From Hyposmocoma kahamanoa (lineage: Eukaryota; Arthropoda; Insecta; Lepidoptera; Cosmopterigidae): a stretch of 64,000 bases of DNA. Shown here in pieces: positions 1 through 11,361 of this stretch (its first letter is position 1; the number at the start of each line of letters is the position of its first letter). Position numbers and translations under genes: made by a program. The stretch lies in NCBI RefSeq assembly GCF_003589595.1, contig NW_020653855.1, positions 2,722,359-2,786,358 of the forward strand. Direction: 5' to 3'. The notes under the pieces are model-generated. The model was not told the DNA's origin and did not search any database. It saw only the letters and a program-made list of their open reading frames with translations.

Positions 1-357
1 GAGATTTTAGATAATTTGAAACTTCAGACATAACATCGTTAAGGCAAAGGGAATTTTTATTGCGTGTGATTTGAAATCTGTTCATGCAATTTTAATAACT
101 AAGCACCCAATGAGTTGGTAATACTTCAAAAACAAGTTATCTTGTGTTAATTTAAGCCACATCAAACGGGGGTGGTTTTTAGGCCCCTATAATTGCGGAA
201 ATATCGCCTAAACTCTGTCCGTAGATTAGTCATAATAGTTATATCATTTATTGCATTATGTGATACAGACAAAGTTCTTAAAGTTATTACAAGATCCAAC
301 ATAGATCCTGTAAGGGCACTTTAAATTAACTTACTTTACTAAGTACAACATTATGTA

Positions 358-582
358 ACTATTTTTCCGGATTTAAATCGCTTAAGTATTTTTTTTTTCA
401 GACACACCAACGTTTATAAGTTTTTTTAAACAAACCAACCTTTACAAGTCCCATGGTGTGTCCACCGTGACCATGGGACATGTAAAGGGCCCGTTTGTTT
501 GAAAAAACAAATATACGTGATTTAAATCCGAAAAAATAGTTTCTTTTCCTTTGTGTAACAATCGCGAAAACCTAAGAACTCA
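358..582. repeat. P1 repeat, inverted pair
   Basis: Two P1 halves meet tail to tail. The left half is on the minus strand (atttttccggatttaaatcg near 363) and the right half on the plus strand (acgtgatttaaatccg near 514). The junction near 450-485 is self-complementary around CCCATGG. The right end continues through TTTGTGTAACAATCGCG into CCTAAGAACTC, the same extension that flanks the copy starting near 23924. The GAAACGTCGG part of the core is missing here, so this copy cannot form the hammerhead-like fold. Confidence 0.7.
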
Positions 583-605
583 ATAGAACATTATCTATTT
601 TCATT

Positions 606-626
606 ATTTATTATTATTATTATTAT
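606..626. repeat. TTA microsatellite
   Basis: A short run of TTA/ATT triplets, followed by related AT-rich sequence. Confidence 0.8.
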
Positions 627-727
627 CTATTATCATTGTCTAGGTATTATCAATATCCATTAGACCTATATGTGTGCAGTGAAGTCAGACATGTATCTGA
701 AGTTATACGTTTGGGTTGATGTCATTA

Positions 728-905
728 TTGTTGATACAAAGATCAAACAAACACAAAAAAAATCTATCCGACTCTAAGCGTCTGTTGCCTCACCGTGGCC
801 TCTGTTACTAACTGAGCTATAGATCGGGACAACAAATCTTTGTATTAATAATAATAAAACACATATTATTATTATGGTAGTAAAACATCATTCAATTCAT
901 ATGAT
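728..905 (-). mobile_element. S3 SINE, diverged
   Basis: Read on the minus strand, a tRNA-like head (TATAGCTCAGTTAGTAACAG near 824-805) is followed by the S3 body with TTTGTGTTTG and ATCTTTGTATC, then an AT-rich tail. The B box is degenerate. A second S3 tail fragment (GTAAAACATCATTCAATTCA) sits at 880-899 on the plus strand. Confidence 0.6.
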
Positions 906-1544
906 AAGTATTAACACTCGGGCAGAGCAACAGCGAGATACTCGAGGGGAGTAAACGCAAACACGCTTAGTTTGCTGGATTAAGCGCTAAGGGTTGACGT
1001 GTGCGCTTTAAAATATTTTTGATTACGTATTAATTAGTAATATTAGTTTGCTTGTTTGTAAACAATAGCCAGTACAGTACCAGGCCGTAAACATTACACT
1101 ACATTACTACATTGGGATTACACGACTGACTAATTGGCGATAAAATGTCGCCCTACAGGTCACTCAACTCAGTCACAACGCCAAAATCAGCCGATCATCT
1201 TTTTCCAAAGCTCGAGACGTAATAGGTATATACGGCTTGGTACTGTATATTTATATATAGTATAGTATATTTTTTGAAAAATCAAGCGGTGCATTACGCG
1301 AAATTATTTATTAACCGACAAATCATTAAAAAAATTTATACGTGTTTCAATTTCGTATAAATTCATAAAAGCGCTCGTTTGTGAAGGCCCTTAGATTGAA
1401 GAGCCCAGTGGACCATTCGACGACAATTACGTATTATTTGATGTAATTCTCGATGCATTGGTGTATGGCTTTTTTGTTCACGCAGACTTTAAAAACGGTA
1501 GACATGACTGAAACAATTTATATGTAAACCAAAAGTTAGCATTA
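906..1544. other. unassigned AT-rich DNA
   Basis: No repeat family, tRNA-like structure or convincing reading frame was recognised. There is a TATA-rich patch near 1246-1275. Confidence 0.5.
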
Positions 1545-1710
1545 GTGCGTTCCAGTTACGAAGGGTAAGGGTGCTGGTGAAATTACACTTGTCAACTTAT
1601 GTCTCACAGTGATTAAAAGCTCGGAGTGGCACTACAACTCTATGGATAGGTATGTCGCTTACAACTAGGCGCATGACTTGATTGTCCCGTCGCTTGGTAT
1701 AAAAAAACAC
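1545..1710 (+). mobile_element. S2 retroposon, 5'-truncated
   Basis: Starts at the AAGGGTAAGGGTGCTGGTG block and runs through GTCAACTTATGTCTCA, the GGCACTACAACT block and GTCGCTTAC to a final GTCCCGTCGCTTGGTAT plus A tract. Several internal deletions. Confidence 0.8.
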
Positions 1711-2739
1711 ATATTAACAGTCATCCATGTATGTACCTACTAGGCAACATTATGTTTTAAATAAATGGTTTTCAGGTTCAACATCGTCGTTCTTAACATC
1801 TCGATAGCGTAACACCTATTTTACGTGTGACAATTTCTAATTTAAACTTAAGTTATATTAGTATGTAAAATAAAGTCTATTATAGTATTAATGTTAATTT
1901 TTTTTCGTTGTAACGTTTAGTAATAATCCTAACATCATTGGTATAATCTATCTTTTTTGAAGACGGACTAAAATGACAGTTTATTACGCAAAAGCGTTAC
2001 TCGCTTGCAAATAGCTAGTGATTGCGGTCGATAAATATATCGACTTAATGTTGGTCATGCTTATGCAATAAATAGCTAAACTTGTTCCATTTGATACATC
2101 ATCTGCACACTGTAGGGCACAGACTCCGCCGTTGAGTAATTTTCTGAGTACTCGTCTTTATGCATCCCCAAAACAGATGGGATTCGCGATACCTTTTTTT
2201 GGTTGTGAAACAGATGGGTAAAAACTAGTTTTCAACGGAATACGATTAATCTTTGTTGGTGCTCGAATTGCAATTTTGCAGTCAGAGATAGATTGATGGC
2301 TCCATAAAATGGATATAGGATCTTTTTAATCTGGAAATATCTTTTACTCGTTTTTCAAAGTGCTAGCTTTCAATTGAGAACAAGACTGCTGATTGCTGTG
2401 GCGTTAGTGAGGTCCACATACATACCAACTATCTTACAAACAACAAATTTAAATAAAATTATCACGTTTATCCGCTGATGTGAGTTCAACTGCTAAGCAA
2501 GGATCACCTCTAAGGACAAGGTTGTGTTTTTGTTTTTTATCATCTTCTATCTTCTTGTGACGAGTGTGAGACGTATTCTGCTGTATGTTAGCTCAAATGG
2601 GCTTGAATATCTCGATAAATCTATCCGGTTGTATTTTCTGAACCCAAAGTCCTATGGTTAATATTAGTTACAGGTTTCTTACGACGAAATGACTTCTTTT
2701 TATTTTCCCGATACATATTGAAACTTTCATGGACGACGA
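1711..2739. other. unassigned DNA
   Basis: No coding frame over about 60 codons and no recognised repeat. The sequence is AT-rich with short homopolymer runs only. Confidence 0.5.
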
Positions 2740-2886
2740 GAATGCTCAAGTCAGTACTTAAGTATGATTCAAAGCACTAGAAATCATACTCAAGTCCATT
2801 GGGGTCGTATTTCCAGTGCTTGAAATCATACTCAAGTCTGCTCAAATCCTGACTTGAGCATTGAGTAGAGTTCTGGAATACGACCC
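2740..2886. mobile_element. M3 palindromic MITE, left end decayed
   Basis: The right arm is intact (CTTGAGCATTGAGTAGAGTT then GGAATACGACCC). The left arm survives only from AATGCTCAAGTCAG. The internal ATCATACTCAAGTCC blocks on both sides of a central GGTCGTATTTCCAGTGC match the complete copies at 9842 and 15597. Confidence 0.75.
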
Positions 2887-2995
2887 TTAAAATCTATATT
2901 TAATCCAATCTTTAGCTAGGTATCCTAAGAAATTAGAAGAGTGAGTAGTCAAAATGAAAATAAGACATCTTGGTATTGTTAATGTGTAAGTCCCT

Positions 2996-3085
2996 AATTT
3001 ATTTTAATGAATATCATGATGCTTTTACTACAATGACATACTTTATTTTTTTTTGTGAAAATACTCCTCTAGTTTATCGTTGTTC
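2996..3085 (-). mobile_element. S3 SINE tail fragment
   Basis: Reverse-strand S3 tail with AGGAGTATTTTCACAAAAAA followed by AAAGCATCATGATATTCAT. No tRNA-like head is attached. Confidence 0.55.
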
Positions 3086-3879
3086 TGACATGTGGCGCTG
3101 GTGGCAAAAAAGTCGTTTAAACTCAAAACAAAGATATGTGGCCGTAGCATGGCATGCAATGTGTAATAAACCCTTGATAAACCTCCCCGTGACTTATTTA
3201 TTTCAGTTGATAAAACTATGTTGCCATTTTTTTTTGTTGCGAATACTGAATCGGTAAAATACGACACTAGAGTCATTCGTTTATACGTTTATTTGGTAAT
3301 GAACTACTGTTATTCATTATGAGGAACAAGGATAACGATATGAAATTGCGTATATAGCTATCTTTGTCGTTTAATCATCGCCGCGAAAACGATGAAACAT
3401 AAACTACCGGGTTTTTGTAGTTTCAGTTTTTACATATTTTACATTATATTAGTTATTCTTTACGTATTTCTAAGTTACTCTCATGTATTGAACTGTATTA
3501 AAAATGTTCCCTTCACGTCTTACCAATAATTTATATATTATATCAAAAACAAACGTTTTTATTATTTATCTCGTTCGTCGCGCTCAATTTTTACGTTGAT
3601 AAAATTACTGTACAGAACTGTCAAAATGTTTCAAAAACAGCTGTGACCTTGCGATCATGTTCGGCACTGCGATATTCTTGCAACCATTGATCGCGGTGCT
3701 CATGTTAATATAAAAATGTGACGTCGTGGTGCTCGCCATGTTAGCTATTGTGATAAAATTTTAAAATGCCGGTTTATCACTCCTTTTTGACACCTAAATG
3801 CGGATATAATAGCTTTGTCGGCAGCATGCTACGGGGGCTGCAATGTGTACATAGAGAAATTCAGAAGGTCTGATGACTC
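3086..3879. other. unassigned DNA
   Basis: Overlapping reading frames of 95 codons (plus) and 77 codons (minus) cross 2970-3276. They run through the S3 tail and show no domain, so I do not call genes here. Nothing else was recognised. Confidence 0.45.
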
Positions 3880-4062
3880 GATTTATAGCTCGGTTGGTAG
3901 AGTAGTGGCCCTGGTTTGACATTGACGTAGGTTCGAGTCCAGTCAGGTCGAAGGATTTTTTTTTTCTTTTCTTTTTTTTTTCTTTGTGTTCGTATTATTA
4001 ATAATTATATAACAAACTATTGGAGTAATTTTATTATTATCATCATGATATTCAATAAAAAC
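3880..4062 (+). mobile_element. S3 SINE, near full length
   Basis: The tRNA-like head has an A-box-like TAGCTCGGTTGGTAGAG and a B box GGTTCGAGTCC, expected internal RNA polymerase III promoter elements. The body reads CTTTGTGTTCGTATTATTAAT and the tail ATCATGATATTCAATAAAA. The anticodon-stem region does not pair well, so this is a SINE rather than a tRNA gene. Confidence 0.8.
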
Positions 4063-4132
4063 CAATATTCTACAACTAATCTTCGTCCATCTATCTTTTT
4101 TACAAACGAGTTACATCTCAGAATACGAATAG

Positions 4133-4378
4133 TTGAACCGAAAATTCATTAGCCTTGAAAATATTGCCTACGACAGTCAGACCGGAAAGGGACGGGCCGT
4201 GGCCCGCTACGTTGACCTAATGGGAATTCGGGACTTTGCACATCTTCAAGCAGTTAATTTACACGATACTAAAGCACTCGTAACTATACACACGGGCAAC
4301 AAATTCGGGTCACCTGTTGTTTTTTTTAAACCGATGATTCCCAAAGTGGTCTGTATTAAGTCCTCAGGGATCCACTAA
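4133..4378 (+). other. short open frame, unassigned
   Basis: An open frame of about 80 codons with balanced codon use, beginning right after an in-frame TAG at 4130-4132 and ending in TAA. It has no ATG at its left edge, so as coding sequence it would have to be an exon; a weak acceptor (polypyrimidine then CAG near 4120) lies just upstream. The last part around CCCAAAGTGGTC resembles hAT transposon termini, and an AATAAA lies near 4500. I recognise no domain. A piece of a DNA transposon is at least as likely as a terminal exon. Confidence 0.2.
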
Positions 4379-4535
4379 AACCTACATTGGCTCCGTGTCT
4401 ACGAAAAAACGCAGTGAGTCCACGAGATTGAAACCATTTATTTGTATATAGATATAAGAAAACTTAATAATTTCACGATAAATAATATTGTATTCAGTTA
4501 AATAAACGTGTAAAGCTCAACGTCAATTTGCTTTT

Positions 4536-4735
4536 TTAAACGACTTCAAAAAAGAGGAGGTCCTTAATTCGACTGTATTTCTTTGTGTGTATATTAAGCG
4601 ATTACTTCGATATTTGTGAACTGATTTCAATCATTCTTTTTGATAGCCCCATTCAAATTTTATAAACACATACATAAAAATTCAAATTCCACCTCAAAGT
4701 GTAGCAAATTAGGGGATGAATCCGGTTTTTATATT
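4536..4735 (+). mobile_element. M1 MITE, partial
   Basis: Starts AACGACTTCAAAAAAGAGGAGG and ends at AGGGGATGAATCCGGTTT, lacking the right terminus. An 86-codon frame at 4716-4976 takes its ATG from the M1 motif GGGGATGAATCC. Its hydrophobic first 20 residues look like a signal peptide, but the start lies inside repeat sequence, so I do not call it a gene. Confidence 0.8.
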
Positions 4736-5277
4736 AAGTTTACTGGCACTATGTCAGCTTTCAAACACATTTGAATTTGATGATTTTGTAAAAAGAAAAC
4801 CAATTACAAAAGTTAGATCTAGTAAAGCCAGCCCTGTCTACGCAAAACAGAAAAAATGGCACATAGTCTACCAAACGAAAAAGTTTGGGAACCTCTGTTT
4901 TACACAAAGGGAAAGGAACAAAAAGATGTATCAATATACATTCGTAATAAGTACGTATATCACGATAAACGATTAGTTCGCCACTTTTCCGCCACTGAAG
5001 CTTCTTTCAAACTTCCTCTTACATAATCATTTCTTATCTTGGCCATTTTGTTCACTTGACACGTCTATCTATACTTCACATCTCTCAAGATGGTAGCGAC
5101 CAGTTTATATGGCTACTTACGTACTATCGGGCTTGTTTCCTATTGTATAGGTAGAAATAGAGATAGAGTAGAATTCTCTGCTGAAGACTTTATTCCTTGT
5201 ACGGTATAACTAGAGCCTTTTCAAGGCAATTCTTTTTCGTCTTCGACTTATCGTTACTTTCCATCATGAATTAGTGG

Positions 5278-5441
5278 GACTACACAGGCACAAGGGACTT
5301 GTCAACTTACGTCTCAAAGTGGCGAGCTCAGTGGCAGTGTCCCACAGTCTGGGTAACTCTGCAACTGTCATGGATAAGCGTGTCGCTTATCACCAGGCGC
5401 ACAACTTGTTCGTCCCGTCACTTGATATATTAAAAAAAGGT
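5278..5441 (+). mobile_element. S2 retroposon, 5'-truncated
   Basis: Runs from CACAGGCACAAGGGACTTGT to TTCGTCCCGTCACTTGATAT plus a short A run. The AAAGCTCTGAG block is rearranged. Confidence 0.8.
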
Positions 5442-6080
5442 TAGATAGAAGTCAAGTGCTCAATTTTTTTTTTTTTTTCAAAATGAAAAAACATTCCTGA
5501 CATATCGCGCTTTTCAGCAATGGTGGCACAAACCAAAAAAGTTTAAATTTTTACCAATTCCATGGCTATACTCAAACGTGCTAAATTTTATTATAAATCC
5601 GAGCTTTTCATTGGTTAAAATAATCACGATTCGTCTCAGCACTCCAGACGCGCCTTTCTTTAAATCGCCACACTAGTGAATTACCTGTTTTTGAGATAGA
5701 TAAATATTCTACAAAGCCATCGATATGTACTCTTTTGATTTCCTCCAATCCTGTCAGTCTTTTCATACAAGTCAGTTGATTACTTTTATCCTGACCTTTT
5801 TTGTGAACATCATCAATCTGGTTGAAATATATCGTAGGCATCTACATAATATTTCACATGTCCATATAAACTTTACTGCGGTTTTGTTACATTTGTTTAG
5901 AGTTTTAATTTTTATGTGAATAATGGGACAAATATAATTTATAGTAAAGAAAGCACTTCTAACAAATTCTCAAGTCTATGGACAAATAACATCTTTTAAA
6001 TGAGATTAAAAAAAAGTAATTTAATTGCGATAAGTACTTTAAATTGTTGTATGCGGCGTACGAATGGAATTTATTTTTAA
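5442..6080. other. unassigned DNA
   Basis: Open frames of 64-77 codons on opposite strands overlap at 5608-5919 without any recognisable domain. Confidence 0.45.
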
Positions 6081-6178
6081 AATTCATCACCATCATCTAC
6101 CCGTAAACATCTCATTACCAGGTATCTCATGTAGTTGAGGATTTATGCCATAGTCCACCATGGCGCCGATTGGGTTTT
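6081..6178 (-). mobile_element. S5 SINE body fragment
   Basis: Contains GCCATAGTCCACCATGGCGC, the block seen as GCCATAGTCCGCC in the larger S5 at 27415. The head is missing. Confidence 0.5.
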
Positions 6179-6190
6179 TTTTAATATTAA

Positions 6191-6590
6191 GTGACGGGAC
6201 GAACAAGTCGTGTGCCTGGTGGTAAGTGCCACACTTGTGACATTGCTACTGCGCCCGTCATCTTGAGACATAAGTTGACAAGTCCCATGTGCCCGTAACA
6301 TGCTGGTCTACTGGGTTCCAATCCCAGGCCGGGAGAAACATTTGTATGGTCTACAATTATTTCTCTTGTGAGTTGGGGTGTAACCTGCGGTTGTCTATGT
6401 GTTTCCATGGCACCCGTGATACAGGGTTTCCCTGGTGCGGGGCTATGAGTGTGTAAACAAAAAAATCACCAGTGCCCCTACCCTTCAAAACTGGAACGCA
6501 GTAATGTGAACATTACTGCTTGGCAACAGAGATAGGTAAGGTGGCAGTATTTCCCTGGACGAACTGTCACAAAAAGCTGTACTGCTGCTT
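6191..6590 (-). mobile_element. S2 retroposon split by S1
   Basis: On the plus strand it begins GTGACGGGACGAACAAGTCG and reaches GTCCCATGTGCCCGTAA at 6298. It is then interrupted and resumes at 6466 with TCACCAGTGCCCC, continuing to CTGGACGAACTGTCACAAA. The S2 sequence joins smoothly if the S1 segment is removed. Confidence 0.8.
6299..6465 (+). mobile_element. S1 SINE inserted in S2
   Basis: 5'-truncated: it starts within the head at CATGCTGGTCTACTGGGTTC, keeps a B box (GGTTCCAATCC, one change), and runs to GGGGCTATGAGTGTGTAAAC and a short A run. Confidence 0.75.
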
Positions 6591-6670
6591 GTGACGTCGA
6601 AATTCTCAAGTCCTTTAGAAATCGAATTTAAGAGCTCCTACATAGGCGTGTGTACTCATTTCATCATTAA

Positions 6671-6862
6671 CTGCCTGTATGGCCGAACGGCTACCATGCG
6701 GGTTTGCCACGCAGAGGTCCTGGGCCAGGAGAAATATTTGTATGGCCTACGTTTATTTTTCTCGTGAGTTTGGGTGTAGTTTGTAGTTGTGTGTCCATGG
6801 CACCCGCGACACAGGGTTTCCCTAGTGCGGGGCTAAGAGTATGTGCGTTGTTTATTATTAGA
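6671..6862 (+). mobile_element. S1 SINE
   Basis: CTGCCTGTATGGCCGAACGG opens the tRNA-like head. The B box is largely deleted (GAGGTCCTGGGCCAGGAGAA). The body keeps TTTGTATGGCCTACG, TCTCGTGAGTTTGGGTGTAG, CCATGGCACCCGCGACACAG and GTGCGGGGCTAAGAGT. Confidence 0.8.
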
Positions 6863-8221
6863 TTTCGTGACTTACGTATCGTGGACCCCGTTCAGAACTC
6901 CTCGACATTGTAACCGAATCATTTGATAGGATATATTTCTCGAAGCGAAGGGCCCTTTCCAGGCTATTCAGAACATTCCAAGTTAAACGTTCGATTTGGA
7001 TTAGGATATTGTTGTCCAACAGCGTTTACGGAGTTAGTTGGTGAAATAGATTATAAGAAAAATGAAAATCCTTTTATATACATTTTTAAGACTTTATAGG
7101 CCTAAAATCATTGACTTACAAATAAATGGACGACGGGTCTAATACAAAAACCACGAAAAAAATGTCCCAAGTCAACCTATTTAAACGTAGTAACATGTAA
7201 AGGAATATGAAAAAGCTAAAACGTTGAATTGGAATTGTAATGTCATCGCAGTAGTGTCTAATTTTGCTTGCTTCGCTGTCAGTCGAACAAACGAAGACTA
7301 AAGCGTGAATGACGCTCTGTATACGATTTTAACGCCCTATAAGTTCGGACACTTTTTAGCGCGGACCCGACGTCCATATTATTGTAAGTCTTGCATTGAA
7401 ATAAATTAATAAAATTGAACCAAATCCAGACTTTATTTAAAATAATAAGAGATTTCCATATTACATTATTCTTGCTTTGGAAATAATAGGACGTTCGGTA
7501 ACTTCCATTCGATAACTGTGTTCTGAATAACGTTTGCAGCTTTTGCCGGTCGACAAGTTCGAGTAATCGTACGGTAGTGACGTTACTTCGGTTCGGTTTC
7601 GAATACGACAGTTTGACGTTCGATTCGGGTGTTGTGAATAAAAATGAAAATAAATCGGTCGACAACCAAGTTATCGTAGGGTTCTGAACTGACCCCCTGG
7701 TACATTTTCGAAGAATTACATGTGTTGGCGACCTGAATCGTACCTTTATTTGTCGTATCATTTCCTCTTGGCCATTGTTTTCAAAATTTTAAGTCCAGTT
7801 TTGTTATTGACTGTATTTTAAGTAATAAAAAATTGAGGATGTATTATGCAACAGTAAGTCGTGGTAACTTAACAGCTCGCTCTACCGTCTCTCCAGCAGA
7901 GGCCGTGGGTTCCCAACAACACCACGGACACTCGGTAACGGTGGAAAGTTATTTACCTACTACTACTATTACGTACGTACAGCAAAGCGCTCTCTGCACA
8001 TGCGCAAATGTGTTCGAGTGCGTGATATGGTAGAGTCAGAGCTTCGAGCGGCAACATAAGGAAAATGGTAACGCGAATCTGTTATCTATAATTCTATTAA
8101 TCCTAATAAGAGAATAGAATTTAGAGTAGTTATTATTAATATGAAGGTAAAGGCATATTATTTATTATATACATTCATTATTTATATTAATACAATATTA
8201 CCTATATAATAATATAATAAT
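6863..8221. other. unassigned DNA with one long minus frame
   Basis: The minus frame at 7279-7761 is 160 codons, one of the two longest in the window. It shows no domain, signal peptide or repeat I recognise, its composition follows the local AT-rich background, and no homologous segment occurs elsewhere in the window. I treat it as probably fortuitous. Sequence after 8090 is very AT-rich. Confidence 0.35.
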
Positions 8222-8424
8222 AACGTACACACTCAACATAGCCCCGCACTAGGAAAACCCTGTGTCGCGGGTGCCATGGACACACACATAGACAACCACA
8301 TATTATACCCAAACTCACGAGAGAAATAAATGTCGGCCATACGAATATTTCTCCCGGCCCGGGAATCGAACCTGGGCCCTCTGCGTGGCAGTCCGGCATG
8401 GTAACCGTTCGGCCACGGAGGCAG
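8222..8424 (-). mobile_element. S1 SINE, full length
   Basis: Complete from the head (minus strand CTGCCTCCGTGGCCGAACGG) with a B box GGTTCGATTCC inside a well-paired T arm, through the body to TTGAGTGTGTACGTTATTAT. One of the two best-preserved S1 copies. Confidence 0.9.
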
Positions 8425-9391
8425 TTGTATATGTTTATTAATTCACTAATTAGAATTATAATTGAAAATTTATTCTAGGAAATTAAATATAAAAGCACTA
8501 AAAATGTTATATTCTGTTATATATATTAATTCTCGATCATTATAGATACTAATGTATAAATTCGTAAAAATAAATGAAAACTATTAAAATAACAAAACCG
8601 TCCTTGACGAATGACTCGTCGACAGCCTTGTTGCCGTTCCGTCAATGTGACCGTCAGTATGAGGGGCGCCGTGACGTATCTAAAGCTAGGGCGAGGCGGA
8701 GAGTGACCTTTCTCGTTATTTTTACTATTCTCTTAATTTGAAATTTACCGTGACCTTTACGGTGACGGCCTTACGGTCTAAACCCTCGCCTGTACAAATG
8801 ATGATAATTATGATTTAAGATTCTTTGTAACAACATCAATCGCTTTCACTGTTCGGCATAACTTCTACTATTGCTTCTCAAAAGCCACAGACAGATTTGC
8901 CGAATTCAAATTCGTCCTCTCGTAAGTCGAAATTACTATAGTAATTTGAAACCGAACCAAATTCGTCAACATAGTTTAATCGACCAAATTTTAACCTCAG
9001 CTGAAATAATTAACCCTTCGAGATTGAGGTTTAGTGCCCTATACATTATTGTTAGTTAACTGTGCAATATTATTGTGTATATGAGACATACAGGATGTTT
9101 TGTTGAGACGTGAGAGAATCCGGTAATGGTGATATCCTACACGGGCTTCAACAGTCACAAGTGTTACGCGTTTGTGTTGACAAGTTTCTGTTTTGTCACC
9201 GGAGAATTCATGGACTTCAAAGTCGAAGGTCTTAAACGAGGAGTTACAATTTTGCCGCAGACAGCCTTCTGTTCACAAGCAGCTTCTATGCTGCCGTCCT
9301 AAGTGACAAAATAATTTTAAGAGATATCATAAAAAAACCGTAACCCAGTTTCAGAATATTGATATTGTTTAATGATATTTCAGCTACGCAC
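8425..9391. other. unassigned DNA
   Basis: No repeat family recognised. A short GACCGTCA/GTGACGG-rich patch lies at 8610-8790. A 62-codon frame at 8871-9059 has no recognisable features. Confidence 0.45.
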
Positions 9392-9461
9392 GAATACGTT
9401 AAGTAATTTTAACAGTTTTAAAAGAGTCGAATACGTTAAGTAATTTTAACAGTTTTAAAAG
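9392..9461 (+). repeat. 37-bp tandem duplication
   Basis: A 37-base unit beginning GAATACGTTAAGTAATTTTA occurs twice back to back (9392-9428 and 9429-9461) with almost no differences, which suggests a recent local duplication. Confidence 0.9.
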
Positions 9462-9611
9462 AGAATTTTGTGCTCTATTTTTTGCTATTTAAAACGGCCA
9501 CTAACCACGTTTTAGTAGTTTTAGTGGACGGCTGTATGAGGCATTTAGTACATTGACAACTCGAGTATTAAAACTAACAAATATGTTATTATAAAAAAGA
9601 AATATTTTTAG

Positions 9612-9654
9612 GAGCAGTATTAGCTCCTTGTGAAAGAGTTCGTCCAGGGAAGTA
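9612..9654 (+). mobile_element. S2 5'-end fragment
   Basis: AGCTCCTTGTGAAAGAGTTC then GTCCAGGGAAGTA, the S2 start only. It is cut off before the S1 copy that begins near 9672. Confidence 0.7.
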
Positions 9655-9671
9655 ATAACCTAAATAGTAAT

Positions 9672-9829
9672 AACGCGCACACACTCATAACCCCGCACTA
9701 AGGACACCCTGTACCGCAGGTGCCATGGACACTCACATAAACAACCATTCATTAAACCCAAACTCACGAGAGAAATAAATGTAGGCCATACGAATATTTA
9801 TCCCGGTACGGGAGTCTCTGCGCGGCAGT
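9672..9829 (-). mobile_element. S1 SINE, head lost
   Basis: Body and 3' end only. It keeps CCATGGACACTCACATA and CACGAGAGAAATAAATG, and stops at GTCTCTGCGCGGCAGT before the A box. Confidence 0.8.
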
Positions 9830-9841
9830 AAAAATTACTAA

Positions 9842-10006
9842 GAGTCGTATTCTAGAACTCTATTCAATGCTCAAGTCAGGATTGCACTGGAAACACAAGC
9901 ACTGGAAATACGACCCTAATGGCAGGGACTTGAGTATGATATCAAGTGCTTTAAACCATACTCAAATCCTGACTTGAGCTTTGAGTAGAGTTCTAGAATA
10001 CGACCC
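9842..10006. mobile_element. M3 MITE, complete (165 bp)
   Basis: Arms of about 40 bases, GAGTCGTATTCTAGAACTC at left and GAGTTCTAGAATACGACCC at right, flank a core with two ACTTGAGTATG-type blocks. TAA at 9839-9841 and 10007-10009 is a candidate 3-bp target duplication, the size and TWA pattern typical of PIF/Harbinger elements. Confidence 0.8.
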
Positions 10007-10086
10007 TAAGTCTGTGTTGAATTGCATTATCGATTTGTATTTAACGAAGCCTGTTGCTGATTTATATTTCTGTCTTTGTTTTATAT

Positions 10087-10350
10087 AACGCCAAGTGACG
10101 GGAGGAACAAGTCTTGCGTTTGATGGCAAGCGATAAGTCTGTTCATAGCAGCTGCAATACCACTCAGAGCTTTAGATCGCAAAGACAATCCCTATGTGCC
10201 TGTAATTTCACCAGCACCCTGACCTTTTTAAAGCGGAACCCATTGTTGCTCACATTACTGCTTGGCGGTTTAAATAGGTAGATGTCAGCACTTCTCGGGA
10301 CGAACTATTTCATAAGGAGCTGCTCTAGGAGCTCTGCTCTCTAGGCACTG
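10087..10350 (-). mobile_element. S2 retroposon
   Basis: Starts AAGTGACGGGAGGAACAAGT and ends near GGAGCTCTGCTCTC. Near full length, with a deletion in the middle. Confidence 0.8.
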
Positions 10351-10361
10351 CAATTTTTCTG

Positions 10362-10431
10362 TATAGGCGTGTCTATTACCACCAAGTGCACGACTGGTTC
10401 GTCCCGTCACTTGATATTATAAAAAAAAATA
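10362..10431 (+). mobile_element. S2 3' end, inverted to its neighbour
   Basis: AGGCGTGTCTATTACCACCA then GTCCCGTCACTTGATATTAT and an A9 tract. It lies in the opposite orientation to the adjacent S2, with 5' regions facing each other. Confidence 0.75.
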
Positions 10432-10446
10432 CAATTCTAACCATTT

Positions 10447-10815
10447 CCGTAGTCGAGTGACTTGCATACCGGTTTTCATGGTGTCGCCATCCCTAAAGCT
10501 GTAACCGTTGCTAGTTGTGTTACTAAAAATCATCAGTGTGTATGTGTGGGTTCGCAGTGAGCCGCCGATAACCATGTACTCATTCTAGCGAGTGAAGACT
10601 GTTTCACGGGTCTCTCACGTTACAGTTACAACTCGCTAATGAATACCCGGCTTTAGGTCCCGAGTCAATGTAGACAAAAATTTTCTCAATTGTCTCGGGT
10701 CTGGCTGTTTGTGGTTCCGTCGTTGTTACCGATTTTAACTTAAGTGCTTTAGTTGCTTACTTTGGGATCGCTGCAACGTTTGTGGTGTTGGCTGAGATTT
10801 ATTTATTTTTATTCA
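10447..10815 (+). mobile_element. S4 SINE, interrupted
   Basis: The head (GTCGAGTGACTTGCATACCG, TTTTCATGGTGTCGCCAT) is at 10451-10492 and the body at 10655-10815 (GTCAATGTAGACAAAAATTT, GTCTCGGGTCTGGCTGTTTG, TAAGTGCTTTAGTTGCTTAC, ending GATTTATTTATTTTTAT). It matches the minus-strand S4 at 42999-43802. About 160 bases of other sequence separate head from body. Confidence 0.7.
10493..10654. mobile_element. MITE-like insertion in S4
   Basis: The segment separating S4 head and body opens TAAAGCTGTAACCG and closes CCCGGCTTTA, giving imperfect inverted ends. The B-box region of S4 is lost or replaced. No coding capacity. Confidence 0.4.
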
Positions 10816-10970
10816 ATTATTTGGCCACATCGTGCTCAGAATCGCTTCTCTAATTCAGAAAGACTATTTTTTATTGGCAAAATCGAATAGAAATATTTGT
10901 TCCGTATAGAAGCACAGTGCATACACACACTATATAACTACAATTCATAATACTTCGCGACTACTATTCA

Positions 10971-11265
10971 AGAGTCGTTACACACAGCGATTTTTAACAG
11001 TGATGCAAACGCGCGTTCGTGAAACGTGCCATTGTATCGCTACATGCATCGATACAAACGCGCGATTGCATCGATACAGTCTCTTATGTTGAATAATTAT
11101 GTACAAAAAATCTGTATAGGTTTATGCACATTATTTTGTTTTGTTAATTCTAAATTTAAAAGTGAAATTAATAAATAAATACAGTAAATAAATAAATAAG
11201 TTAATTAATTCAAAACGTGGATCGCATTTGTATCGCGTTTCATCCATAACAGCTCTAATACTTAA
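10971..11265. mobile_element. decayed GCGCGATTGCATCGAT-type MITE
   Basis: AGAGTCGTTACACACAGCGA at left and ATAACAGCTCT at right resemble the ends of the complete element at 58770. The left part shares GCATCGATACAAACGCGCGA. About 110 bases of AT-rich sequence interrupt it after 11100. Confidence 0.5.
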
Positions 11266-11361
11266 AACAAATGGAAAGTACAACATGCCTCATTACATAC
11301 AAGGTAACAAATAATACGAATAAAAAAACGTAAATAAATAATTATGTAACGAATAAATAAT

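Noticed and set aside
4716..4976. Small secreted protein with a signal-like start
   Set aside because: The ATG and upstream bases are the M1 motif GGGGATGAATCCGG, and there is no promoter, splice or family evidence.
7279..7761. 160-codon minus-strand open frame as a gene
   Set aside because: No domain, no signal or membrane pattern, no homologous copy in the window, and composition like the background. Possible by chance in AT-rich DNA of this length.
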